This document shows, in pieces, positions 37,748 to 49,739 of a DNA stretch of 64,000 nt. The position numbers and the translations under genes were made by a program. Below the pieces are notes generated by a model that ran no database searches, was not told where the DNA came from, and saw nothing but the letters and a program-made list of their open reading frames with translations. Positions within the stretch are counted from its first letter, which is position 1, and every line of letters starts with the position of its first letter. Origin of the DNA: Tubulanus polymorphus (Eukaryota > Nemertea > Palaeonemertea > Tubulaniformes > Tubulanidae); assembly GCF_964204645.1 (NCBI RefSeq), contig NC_134030.1:8182278-8246277 (forward strand), read 5' to 3'.

Positions 37748-38805
37748 ACCACCAGTCTGAGAGCAGATCCGTCTCGCGGAACACAATTGGCCAAATTTCA
37801 CCTTCCCCTCTGTACCATCGGTTCGGTAACACAAAATGCAATTGCCAATATCCAACGACATCGACACCGTCGACCGATTCAATCCGCGCGATACAGACCG
37901 GAGGATTTATATACATCAGAAACACGCACACAATGCTGCTGGGAAGTACACACACACAACGTACATGCAAACGACGAACACAACGGCAGCCGGCAACCAA
38001 AATAAAAAACCGTACGCTTAAAAATGGCGGTTCAGCAATGGCGGGAACTACTTCATTATCGCCGGTCGAGATGCGCGCATGTGTAGTGTGTCATCGTAAT
38101 TTACATGCCGGTCTACTATAATGATATGTACGCAGACACGAGAAATAGTAAGGCTCTCTCCGGTTACGACGTGCGGGCAGACGAGAATTACGTTCATCAT
38201 ACTATAGCAGCCGCAGTCGCAGGCGACCGACTGGGGCTTTTTTTTCCTTCGAGAAAAAAAGGGAGACCCCGGAATTGTTTGCAAAGCACTTCATACATCG
38301 GTCTGTCGTCGCTCGATAAAAGAATATCTTTGGCAAACGCTACTTCTACTATACATGAAAGCAGCCGTATTGAAAGAGAACTGTGTTAGCTGGCCAGACA
38401 TACTTGCGTATAAAAATATTGCGTGATAGACAATTAACTTCCGAGAGACCGGCTCTAACACAAGAGTTTGTTATAGCACGGCGATAAAAAACGCATAAAA
38501 ACGTTCAGGACTTAGAATGGTATGACCTCCTTTTCGCGCACGCCGGAAAAAGGTGTCCGAATTCGAAGCGCCCGTCACCGGCGCCGCATAAAACTAAAAA
38601 CGCCATCAAAAAGAACAACACGATTATAGGACGAAGTCGTACGTACCCAAAAAACGGCCGCGGCCCGGCGTAGATTCCGCGCGATCGGCGACGTCCGTTT
38701 TCGGCGCGGAAATGGCGCGAGCGCGCGCTCGCGGGCGCAACGAGAGCGGGGCCCGAAAAGGGGAAGATCACGCGAGAAGAGACACACACCAGAAACGTAA
38801 GAGTG

Positions 38806-38816
38806 CTACGGGGTTC
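38806..38816 (-). promoter_or_regulatory. Promoter-like module 4 motif GAACCCCGTAG
   Basis: On the minus strand GAGAACCCCGTAGCACTCT is followed by about 85 bp of very CpG-rich DNA and GCGCCATTTCCGCGCCGAAA (YY1- and E2F-like). A clear donor was not identified; GGCGCCG/GTGACG near 38578 is one option. Confidence 0.35.
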
Positions 38817-38834
38817 TCAGATGCTTTCACAATA

Positions 38835-41800
38835 CCGTACGGATTTAAAAAGTGGAGCAAGTCAGCAAAACTTCTCGCTATATAATAGATCAGACTCCCC
38901 CCTCCCCAAACAACAATGGAAACTATATCGACGTGTATATATATATATCCAACTCAAAAAACTCGAATAGGACACCACCGATCGAAACGTTTGTTTAAAG
39001 TTTGAAGAAGCGATTACGCCATGCTCCGATTGAAATCGGAAGATAAAACTTTTCCCCAAATCTCGAGAACAGTTTCTAATGACAGCCGTACGAGTACACC
39101 TGTACTTGTATCTTTACTAAGCGAAATCGTTTTTCTTTTTTAATACAATCGATGACAATGAACGCCAACTGGAATATCTCGTCAACATGCATGCGTTCGG
39201 AATTCATCACCAGATAAGGCGGGTCCCCCCTTTTTTGTCATTTAGCCTATCCAGCAAAAAAAAAAAACCAATTACGTAAAAACTGGTACGAGCACAATGA
39301 CAACAATAGACGTTGGGCTGATTCGTCTCATAATAGTATTATCGTCGCCATAGTTGCTTAAAGTCTGTTCGGAAAAAAAGACGCTTTTGACGAATAAACG
39401 AGTCGGCAGAACAGAGACGTTCATTCTCATCGGCTTCGGTTTGTAATAATGAAAAAAAACAACCAAACAAACATATCTATGAACAGCGCGACATAATGAG
39501 TAAACACGATTTCAAAAGCCGGTCAACGGTTTTGTTTTCAAAGTGAGCTTCGTAGTCGGTCTGGTTTGATTTCGTTCACATCATTGTTTTGGAAAAAAGA
39601 CACACTACGATACCCAGTTGCCCTAAATCACATCTACATGCGATATTAGTGTTCTCAACAGCATCGTCTTTGTCATCATATACCCACGCTAAAAACCACC
39701 GAAAAAACCTCAATTCAATTAGGACGTCAGAGACCCTGTGACTTAAAACCGCAGACCGGCTTCGTTACTACGGGGGGGGGCCCTGAAATAAACAGCGTAG
39801 CTGTCTTATAACTGTTATGATAGCTTCGTTTTCCTTTAACAGCTGAAAAAATCTTCTCATCATTTCTTTCCTCATTCGCATAGCGCAAAACATAGACAAA
39901 GGTTTTCACAAGTTTCAGATAGTGCCGCATATATATACGTAAACATATATATATATATATATACTCGTGATTATGCATGCATACTTGCCCGTAAATCCGA
40001 AATGATATGTAACAACATTAAGGTGTTCTCTGCCGCTGTATTCCAGAAGCTTCCGGCAGACATTTTTCGACATAAATCATTCGGCCTAGCGTTTATAAAT
40101 CGTGCGTGCCGTGCCAATAGAATCTGTCACAACCTGACCTCGTTGGGTCGCGCGGGAGGCGGTCGTGATTTTCGCTAACCGCTCCGGTTCATTAACATAA
40201 CGGCCGGCCCATTTTCGAATAAGGCTCGGCTGATGAACATTAGTTGAACATAAGATTTATACGCGGCAGAACAGTAGTGTAAATAACGCATTATTGACAG
40301 CTACACGGCAATGATATGTTAATATCGGTGAAACGAAAGGCGGAGCGAACGACTGGCTCCGCCCATTTGTTTCCACGGGGTATCATCACATCTGGAATCG
40401 ATATAATAAGTTCTCATAGGGATGAACGTGTGTGTAACAATGTGTGTAAGTCAGTGGCAATTCATTTCTAATCATCGATACAACAATTTACACTAAGATA
40501 CAAATCAATTGAGCGATATTTCGCGATATGAGCGCATTCAGTCGATAAAAGGTAATTTCATGCAGCCAAGAAGGCCGAAAACTTCATCGAGGGCTACATT
40601 CTTTTTACATTTATTCTCAGGCTCACGACCATTCATATCAGATATTTCGCTATACAGAGCCACGAAATCTCAATTGTGTAAAATAATAAAGAATAATTGT
40701 AGTAATTGTTAACAAATTGACAAAACTGAAATATACAGCTTTCATAGAAAAACTGCAATAGTCATTTAGTAGCAATCACGGGAATAGAATACTAAAATCT
40801 AGTAAATGCTGAATCTTAATGTTGTATACTGCACAGAATACAGGCAGCATTGCGACTACAATAGTGCCCCCATCACATGAAATGGATTCACATAAAATGT
40901 CAGAGATATCATTATCATTCTATATTTCGCCATCGCATTCATGGCCATTTAAGACAATATTTGGTCATATAAAACATAAAAAACCTTTAAAAAGCTTAGA
41001 ATGACGGGTTTCAACTATCAGTTAACAAATTCTAGAATTTTAAGGTTGCCCTTTTTCATTGCCTCTGAGTAATATGCTGGAATTGGCAAGTTTCTGTGAA
41101 GGGTACACCAAAATATGGCTAGGATACCTAACTTAAATCATCATAAGAAAAATTCTCATTCGATTTCCTAAGCGAGGAAAAACTTCCTCAAGGCAACCGA
41201 AAACTTGGTGAAAAATATATCCGACGTACCCGACAGCGGCTTGAGAGGATACAACGAAGAAGTTTCAAATTCCAAGGAAGGAAACTTGTCTTGGAACACG
41301 ATGAGGCAGATGAAATAGCAGAAGAAATAGGAGTCGTACATAGAAATGCCGGACTGTTTCGAAAAGCGCTTCCACACGCATGGTAAGAAGAACTGTGCAT
41401 GTGTCCTTGGAGAATTGAACAAATACCACCATATAAGAATAAAGCTTCAACGACAACGACCTGTACAAAAAAACTGACGAGAAAATGAAAATTTTCAGTC
41501 AGATACCTAAAGATCAATTCATAACATCGTGCTGTACCATCGTATCATCGTTTCTTTAAGAAATGTGTTGATAGATCATTATTATTAGATTATTCGACCA
41601 CCTACAATAAAAACCATAGAAAAAACCTTTTTTGACCTCGCTCAAAGCAAAATCATTGGTCGATTGTGTTGTTGAAAGCAAAGTTAACCACAAAACTAAG
41701 TGGCTATAACTGCTTAAGCGAGGGGAGGTCGTTCCACGAAATTTCAAATCTTATCTTCTATATTCCGGTCAAAGGAAAGAACGTTTTCCCAAGTTCTTAG

Positions 41801-44385
41801 CTTTTAAAACCTGGGAACTTGTTAACATTCACTCTTCTAATATCTCAACCATGCTGAAAACTTTACTAACTCATAAACTAACCCTGTAGTCAATCATATG
41901 CATTTGACACTATTTTAGAAGAAAGTGCCAAATCAGCAGAGGTTGTAGAAACTGTGGTATTCGTGTACATTGACATTACTTTGTCAGTTGCAGGCTTGAG
42001 ATATTTATGTGGTATTTACAATCATTATGGCAAAGCAAAATAAGAGATTATACATAGTGTACTTGGGAGATGAAACAGTTCTTAGTTTCTTAGATTGTTA
42101 GGGTCTCCCCCTTCACCCCGTAATGCATGGATGGATCTAGGGTGATCATCATAGTGCATATTTAGAAAATGAAACATTCCTTAGTTTCTAAAGATTGTTA
42201 GGGTGTCCCTTCACCCGTCCTGCATGGATGGATCTAGGGTCTCATTCAGAGAGGGTAACGCCCCCAAATTAGGACACGTCGTATAATCGAAGGAGCCATC
42301 CGGACAGCTCATTCCAAACCATTACGGTAACTCAATTTTGGAAAACAAGCTTATGAATCTAAATCTAATTTAGGTATCAGATCAATATTTTTAGTTTTCC
42401 CGTGAAATTTCAGGGCTACTCGACATTTTTAGGGGTACTGAATGCAGTTCAGATAGCGCACAACACCAGAATTCTATTCTATACTATACAGTTACTAAAC
42501 AGTTCTTCGAAATCTTTCTTACAGTTTTTCTAAATCTATCTTATTTCCAAGATAAGGAACACCATTAGAATCTAAGTCTAACAAATCAAAGTGTCTCCGA
42601 CTCTTTGTGAGCAGCTCAGTCATGTCATAACAGCTAAAAAAAATATAACATCACGTGCTTTACACCAGAATTTCAAAACTTGCACAAAAATATCGACAAT
42701 TTTGATGACGAACTCGGATGTGCTAAGGCATTTATTCAAAACGAAATGCAATTCGGCGAGTACAATACAACATGGTTCACTCCACAATCGAACAAACATG
42801 TCGATGATTCTTTCTTTATCATATTAAGTACATACCTATAACACTGTTGTCTCTTTCACACCTTCTACGCTCATTCAGCAAACAATTTAACCTTACAAAT
42901 ACCGTATCTGTTCTCAGTACGTGCTGCACACCGCATCCAATTTTCAGTTATAGATTACCTGGTGTATTACTCTCAACCCGGTGCGCGCAACCGATATCTG
43001 TGTCTCCTAGCGTTCGATTGCTCCAATTAATTTTGCACTTTTAACTCTTAAAGTCCGACGGGCTATAATCACCTAGCTTCAAATATCCGATAATGATAAC
43101 CGGAATCGTTTTTTTTCTCGAAATTCACGTTTCTTCGACCTCGTTGAAATGCTATACCCCGAGTCCAGACATACTTAAAGACACAATAAAGCTCTAGATA
43201 AAGCTCTACTCAGCGTCTCAGCGTCGACCGGCCAACCCGGACCCGGTTCTATTGCTAATCATTAATCGTGACCCAAAAATTTTTGCGCAATACGATACAC
43301 GCACACACAATGCACGGCGAACAACGCCGCACTCCGCCGCCGTGCAATCAGTTCATCTCGGCGGTTATTTTTTGAATTTCGAACAAACGAAAAATGAACA
43401 AAAAATCCCCTCGATTTTGAACGGCCGGTATAAAATCGAAACCAGGGGGAGGGGGGCCGCGGCGAGACGCGGCATCGATAGTATATGTAACACAAACTGG
43501 AATAATCAGAGCGAAAGAATCTATGATAGAATTTATTAGAATCAGATGTTCTGTCTGATGTTCTGAACAGAAATCTTTTTTCAAGAACGAACATCAAAAT
43601 TCGACAATATCTGGTGCCCTCCCTTACTCAAGGTTTCACAGGAACGCCCTGCCCTTACTGTTCCTTTTTACATCTAACCCTCTGGAAATCGGCCGTCTCC
43701 GATCAAAAATCTGATGCCGTAGTTCCGTTCATGACTTGATGTCAATGTTTTCTATCACTGAAAATGTTTTATATCATCAATTACAAAATTGCCATCCAAA
43801 ATAGATAGGGTAAATCTATTGATAGTATAGATTATGCCGACATAAGGGTAAATTTTAAGTAAATAGTTTTTATGGACAGAGACCCCCAACTCCCTACGAA
43901 AGTGTACAGCATACAGCGTATATAGAGAAAACTGATATGTTATAGCACTGCAATTCTGATCTGTAATACCAGATGAGCGACGTGAAATATCTGATTTTTC
44001 GATACGAGCAGAAAAAACTGAAATACAAAAGTTAAAAAACACCTTTAAGCCGATGACAATCGCTTCTCATATCAAACGTGATGGAACATGCGCGCGCCCG
44101 CGCAAACCGACAACATTATCAACGAAGGTATATTGCCATGGCAACGGAAAACAGAAATCGCTGGTTGGCTGCTTCGAGTGCGTTGACAACTTATTGCGGA
44201 TTGATACGATCAAGGAACATCAGTTCATCAACATAACGTAACTTATAATACTTCAAATCAGTCTCGTCTGAATAGGTCGCAGGGTGTTGCTAATGCAGGG
44301 TGCCCACTTTCCGCCCGTTTACAAATCCGTTCCCCCACCCCAAATTTTCCCAGATTTTCCCATGTGATTATACAAAATTCCCGAA
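38835..44385. other. No established gene
   Basis: Only the candidate at 41163-41393, a short (AT)n at 39943-39961 and a diverged direct repeat around 42060-42240 (CTTAGTTTCTTAGATTGTTAG / CTTAGTTTCTAAAGATTGTTAG) are notable. Confidence 0.45.
41163..41393 (+). CDS. Candidate coding exon or coding remnant, strand and frame unsettled
   Basis: A frame of about 75 codons runs from after a stop at 41144 to TAA at 41391-41393 and is rich in Arg, Lys and Glu: EEKLPQGNRKLGEKYIRRTR, QRLERIQRRSFKFQGRKLVL, EHDEADEIAEEIGVV. A good acceptor (TTCGATTTCCTAAG, ending 41173) would also open a second frame (KNFLKATENLVKNISDVPD) to a TAG. The minus strand is open for 109 codons. No family recognised. Confidence 0.2.
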
Positions 44386-44390
44386 TGAAT

Positions 44391-44617
44391 CAGGGCTGCC
44401 CAACCTCTAAAAAGTGCTATCAGTATTCGAATTTTTTTTGGTAACATTTCGGATTGGAATATGAACGAAAATATTCAATCAATCAGTAATCAATCAACAG
44501 TAAGACCATCAGTAACATCTTTCATTTTTCTGTACATGAATCAAACAAATCAAATCAGTATTTCTCACGATGTAAAATACTTACAAATACTGAAAATCAG
44601 GAACAGTTGACAACTGT
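44391..44617. mobile_element. hAT-like MITE, CAGGGCTGCCAAC family, copy 2
   Basis: Starts CAGGGCTGCCCAACCTCTAA and ends CAGGAACAGTTGACAACTG. It carries CAGTAATCAATCAACAGTAA and ATACTGAAAATCAGGAACAG as in the other copies. Confidence 0.7.
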
Positions 44618-45261
44618 AGAGAATCGAGAGAAATTTCTAGGTTTAACCATGGACTCTAATAAAATGTTTTTATAGCCATGGTTCAACATAGAACATGTTA
44701 CAATTCATTCATTTCTCATTGAATCAAGTATCGATAAAGAAACATGTGGTCATTAACATTATCTGAAATCCCATCTGAGTTTTCCAGATTTTTGGTAAAA
44801 TTTGTCAAGTTCCCCAAGTTTTCTCTGTTTTTTTCTGCCCCCCCCCCCCACATTTTTCAGGTCAGTGGCCACTCTGTAATGCATTTAGGGTGGCAGTAAT
44901 TGGAGTCGAGAATGACCAATAGATAATGGACTTATCATGAAAACCCAAGTGGCTTTAATACCAGTTAGCTGTCATCATGTTTTCTCTTTTGAATTAAGAA
45001 CGTTTCGATCAATTCAGGCCCGTATTTCAAAGGGGGGTTCTAGGAATTGGGGACGGACCCCACTCATCGATAGTCAGCCCTAATGTCAGTTTGATGAAAA
45101 TTTTAGCATCAATCTTGCATAATTCACTCATAGGTGCCACTTTTTGTGAGTTTTCCTTTAAAACTTCCCTCACTCATTTGATTCAATTGCAGGAAAATGA
45201 AGCAGAACTTGGCTTCCGTTTTCATTCAGGTGTGCCAGAAGTCATTAAATTGCTTCTCTTT

Positions 45262-45469
45262 CAGGGCTGGCAACCTCTGAAAAGTGCTATCAGTAACAAA
45301 TTGAATTCCATTGAAATATGAACGGAAATAAGTTCACATCTATCAGTAATCAACAGTAAAACCCTCAGTAACATTTTTCATATTTTCTCTGTGTATCAAA
45401 CAAATCAGTATCAGTATTTCTCGTCATGAAATAGTAACAGATACTGAAAATCATGAAGTTGGCAGTCTG
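45262..45469. mobile_element. hAT-like MITE, CAGGGCTGCCAAC family, copy 3
   Basis: Starts CAGGGCTGGCAACCTCTGAA and ends GAAGTTGGCAGTCTG. The flanks share CTCTTT on both sides, a possible partial target duplication. Confidence 0.7.
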
Positions 45470-45474
45470 CTCTT

Positions 45475-47160
45475 TGTGTTTGTCAATGTCATATGACGCC
45501 ATGCACTTATACTGAGTCCAATTTCGTCATTTTTCAACCTCCCCCCTGAAAACAGCTGGCTACGGGCTTGTAATTAATTTCATGATGTCAATCTACTTTC
45601 CGAATTCTTATTTAACGCTTGATGAAATCACCGCAGTATTTGAATTTCATTTGTCATCATGGAACAACAATAACCAGCGCGCGCGATACGAAACGAAAAC
45701 AATGAGAAACGAAAACAATGAGCACCGTCAATTATTCAAACCTAATGTATTTTACGCAATATTCAAAACAGATGGCAGCATAGTCTATGTATACAGACAC
45801 AATAAACAAGATATAAATAGTTGATTTAGTCATTGATGATTAAAAACTGTGACCTAAACCGTCAACGACTTTTTATAGAAGTACTAATTTCTAGAATAGA
45901 ATCGAGATCTTTATAGATCATAGACTAGAAATTTCAATACAGCCGACGCTGACCAGGGGCAGATCTAAGCTATATTGCACTGTATTCCAGAATAAAGTCA
46001 GAAAAATGAGAATAACGCATTTTCTAGAAGTACCGGTACCTAATCTAACAGGTCCAGAATGCCTTCCAATACACGGAAAATTAGTTATTTTTCAAACTTT
46101 TCTCAGGGAGGAACCCCAAATCCCCCTTTAATGAGCTTCGCCGCCGGCGTATATCATTGAGCGATAATTTTGAGGAACATAGTCAAATCCATCGGCTGGA
46201 TCCATGCCTGAGACGATGAAGACGATGTAACACCTGGCCCCTCCGTTCGTCTGACCGTGGTCCACTACATTTATAGGCTACACCGCAATTATGTAGATTC
46301 CAAGCTGACCAATTTAGACGAGAAATCCAAACAATAATCAAGATAGAACCACAGAATCTACACTCGATCGAGATTTCAAACTGAATCCAACTGGAACCTA
46401 AGGCACCGGTTTTAAAGACTGGTATTAGCTTATCTTTAACCCGAGGGTTAACTCAATCGAAAATGAATTAAGTTAGCCCCCGGGTTAAAGTTAACACCAG
46501 TCTATAAAACCGGGCCAAGGAGTTTAGGCTAACTAGGAATGCTTAAGCCTTCGGTCGAAATTAACAAAGCAATACTTACCCTGGCTAAATTGAATTTGAC
46601 TTAAATTTCAAAAAACCTCGCGACCTTCGGCAAACCCGAATTTTCTTGGAAGAAGCACTCTCGAGATAATCGGAAAACGACAGACAATTAACAAAACGTT
46701 ACAACGGTGCCAAGTAAGTACCATCGTAGCATCCATCGTCGACGAGACAATAATTCAGGGAAAAACCGCAATGCCATAAAAGTTTGTTTGCAAACGACGA
46801 CAACGGCGGATGCCGCAAAACTGTAGTCGTAGCAACAACAACTACAATTGTTGTTCCAACAAACCGCAAAAATGAAACAATCGTTTTGTCTTCCGCGAAG
46901 GAGTTCGATGTACTTTAGAGGGGGGAAAAATTCTTCATGGATACAGCGGGTTGAAACGAGTAATGTGGGAGAATCGAATGACAAAATCATTGGAAAAATC
47001 GGATATTCTGGATTCGAAGCAACTTTTAACATTATTGAATCCATTCTAAGTGAAATCGATGAGTGGTCAAATGAATCTTATCATTTCGGCGACTTATTTG
47101 ATAATATTCGCATCAGGAAGGCTAAAAGATCAAGTTCATCTTTTTACCGACGAATAACTT
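45475..47160. other. No established gene
   Basis: Plus frames 45582-45824 and 46848-47222 (124 codons) are unrecognised; the end of the latter runs into MITE sequence. Confidence 0.4.
46402..46519. mobile_element. Foldback MITE with CCGGTTTTATAGA ends, second copy
   Basis: GGCACCGGTTTTAAAGACTG at the left and TCTATAAAACCGGGCC at the right. The loop CAATCGAAAATGAATTAAGT is almost identical to that of the 21721-21832 copy. It has a short extra stretch in the left arm. Confidence 0.8.
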
Positions 47161-47164
47161 GGCA

Positions 47165-47193
47165 TATCGTTGTGCCATCTGGTGTGTACCATT
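47165..47193. repeat. Possible terminal fragment of the same MITE family
   Basis: GTTGTGCCATCTGGTGTGTACC resembles the reversed left end of the 21951 element. It adjoins the full reverse copy. Confidence 0.3.
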
Positions 47194-47252
47194 TCGGTAA
47201 GCGAGGATCTGCCGAGGAATGAGTAACACTCGGACTGCTTCTACATTTCAAT

Positions 47253-47563
47253 GAGATGTACCGAGGGAACCGAGGATTCAAATCCTGGCAGGATCGCTAG
47301 TGGCACCGGGTTTACCGCGCTAGAATTTCCTTCTAAATTCTAATCCGTTCTTTTCCGATTAGTAAATCGATTTTCAGCGAAATCTGTATCACACACTGAG
47401 CGACAAAGGGAATCTTAGTATCCGATGACTGGTTTGATAGTCTTCACATTTGGAAGCCTAAAATTCAAGTTCAAACTTCATCGAAAATGAACTGATTTTT
47501 TACAACGAATGACCAGTGTTTTGCGGTGCTATGTAGAGGTGCCGGTATCACCACTAAAACAAA
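47253..47563. mobile_element. MITE of the GGGATACCGGCA family, reverse orientation
   Basis: Read on the minus strand it follows the 21951 copy through most of its length: GGATCGCTAGT.CACCGGGTT, GCGAAATCTGTATCACACAC and GACAAAGGGAATCTTAGTAT all have close counterparts. It ends GTGCCGGTATCACC. Near its right end it has an extra CATCGAAAATGAACTGATTT block. Confidence 0.7.
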
Positions 47564-47569
47564 TCATTA

Positions 47570-49370
47570 ATGAACACTATGCCAAACTGAAGAAAAAATG
47601 CCAACTTGTTTGATGGCTCTTATTGGTAACATACATATCCAGTGTCTGGATTTTAAAGGCGCCAAAAAATTCTGTTCGAAGTTGCTCTAAATGTGTTTTT
47701 AAGATTTTATACCATTCAAATCCTCTTTTCTAGACACCACTTTAATCAACACGAGATAAGACGCCTCGATGAAATACTGGAGCAATTTTTGCGATCCACC
47801 CACACACTTCACGGACGAGAAGGGGGTTAAACTATTATTAAAATCATTGAATTACTAACAACATTGTACGTGTACATAGCAGCAATTCGACATACCTTCG
47901 AATTCGAGACGAGTCGATTCCATCTCATCTGTACACAGCTCACATTTTCCACATTCCACATTCCGCAAGGTGTCTATAAAGTGTGTACTAACAGTCAGCA
48001 CAGTTACTTCAAAGAATTTTTCATCACGTTGATACGGGCCGTTGACTCGGAGGCTATCGTATATCCTGCTGACAATTGAAATCAAGACATCATTTCGTTT
48101 TCAAAACAAAACATAACATTTCCCCTCAAACGCTCATCCCGATTAAAATCTAAACCTAATAAAGAGTTTCAAAAAGCAGTTTCTTAAAATCAAGTCAATA
48201 GTTCAATCATATTTGCGAATTAGCTGAATTTTTTACCTCCCTCAACCCTCTTAGGGTGTTCCGAGTTCTTTTTCCGGATTAAGTGGGAAAGGTCAATGCT
48301 ATAGAGCAGAACAATCGACCCAAAGACTCTGTCGCCACCTGGTTTGACGAGACCATTGAACGATGGTTTAAATCCGTTCTCAGCCACATTTTCCCGCAGT
48401 AAATTGTCTATTATGTTCTTCACCATCCTTTCTATTTTTTCTTCTTTTACTCTCCTTTTTTTTGCTTAATTCTTACTCTACGGGAGTGCTCGCAGTGGCG
48501 GCCTTTCGGCATAATTGATATGCCCTCATGTGAAAGCCTTCTCGATCTTCTACAGGCGCGTTTGAAGCAATGTTTTATTGCTGCGGCCAAATGCCGATTT
48601 TGGATAGATTCTTAATATTGCCGCGGCGAATTGACTTAATTTCTTCAAAAACGTGGTATTCAAAGAAAAAAAACATCATTTAGTAAATTATTGCCAATAG
48701 ATGCACCAATAAGTGAATGACAACCCTTTACATACAAGAACCTATCAAGAGTATATTTCACTTTGTTCTAACCAGGGTATCAGGGTATATTTTTTTTACC
48801 CGTGACACAAAAAAATTGTATTGATGCCTTGAACAGTATCACATTGTAGACAATAAACAATATAACATGAAACAAAATATTAAGGATCAATAACGATATT
48901 TTGGATTTGAATAAATCGATAATTCAATTGAATTGACCGGCAACCAGTCCAACCCCGATATAGCCTATCGATAATGAAATGCACATGCTCTCGAAAAATT
49001 ATCCTAATTTATCAACCAAAAAGAGAAGATAATTGAATGCAGCATATCCATACAGCCAATATATAAGTATCATGCATATTACGAAGATGACCATAAGCTT
49101 ACACAATTGAGCAAGTTCTAACCAATGAAATGAAATTAAGGGCTTCGATTTATGGTGAAATAAACTAAAATCATCAGCAGAAACCTTGGCAGGCCAGCTT
49201 GCTACCATTAATAAGATCAAAACAAAGCCATCTATTTTTGCCTTAACAATCTAAACATTGTTTTATCAACAGCTAATATAAGCTTAGTCTTAAAAACAAT
49301 TCTCAGTAATTTTCTACCAGGCATTTCTACCTCTGGAATTATTACCAGTAGGCCTAGATCTCAACTTGCA
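47570..49370. other. Nothing recognised
   Basis: Short ORFs on both strands. The minus frame 48999-49220 has a hydrophobic segment but no other support. Confidence 0.45.
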
Positions 49371-49375
49371 GTCAA

Positions 49376-49738
49376 CAGGGGTGGATCCAGGAATTAAGGA
49401 TACTTCCTAAACCAATTGCATGGTACATGGAATAGAGTGTACAGTAAGAAATGAAGCCTTGTAGTAGGGGTATGGAGATCCTCCCGCAAGAAAATTTAGA
49501 TTTTGAAAACATCTATCATTAGCATCTCACATGATTCTATACACATTATATGATGGGAAGGGCCTAATTTCATGAAAAGTACAACTCAAATTGGTGCTTT
49601 TATTGTAATTGGATCATGCATTCAATGAAGGACAACTATTCAAAGTTAACCATTCTATGCTTTAAAAATATTTCATAAAACTGAGCTTGTTGCAACAGAA
49701 AAAATAGGGGGAGCTCAGACCCCTGAATCCGCCCATTA
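49376..49738. mobile_element. MITE with GGGGCGGATCCAGG termini, copy 2
   Basis: Left ACAGGGGTGGATCCAGGAAT, right GACCCCTGAATCCGCCCATT. Similar length to the 23643 copy. Decayed relatives begin near 28656, 42122 and 45954 (GGGGCAGATCTA-type starts). Confidence 0.6.
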
Positions 49739-49739
49739 G

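Larger units (their letters stand above)
36250..38830 (-). promoter_or_regulatory. CpG-rich block with multiple promoter-like modules
   Basis: The densest CpG region of the window. Besides the four GAACCCCGTAG modules it holds CCCGCCATTTT at about 37110 and TTCCCGCCATTG plus CGCCATTTTTAA at about 38020-38045 (minus strand). Combined E2F/YY1-type sites and inverted CCAAT boxes are typical of TATA-less housekeeping promoters. The plus-strand ORFs at 37624-38121 (165 codons, Arg-rich) and 38105-38389 (94 codons, with an AT-hook-like KKGRPR) start with ATG but match nothing I recognise. The gene served by these promoters was not identified; minus-strand donors point leftward. Confidence 0.5.

Noticed and set aside
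37624-38121. 165-codon Arg-rich plus-strand ORF
   Set aside because: It lies in CpG-rich promoter-like DNA, where stop codons are rare by composition, and it matches no family.
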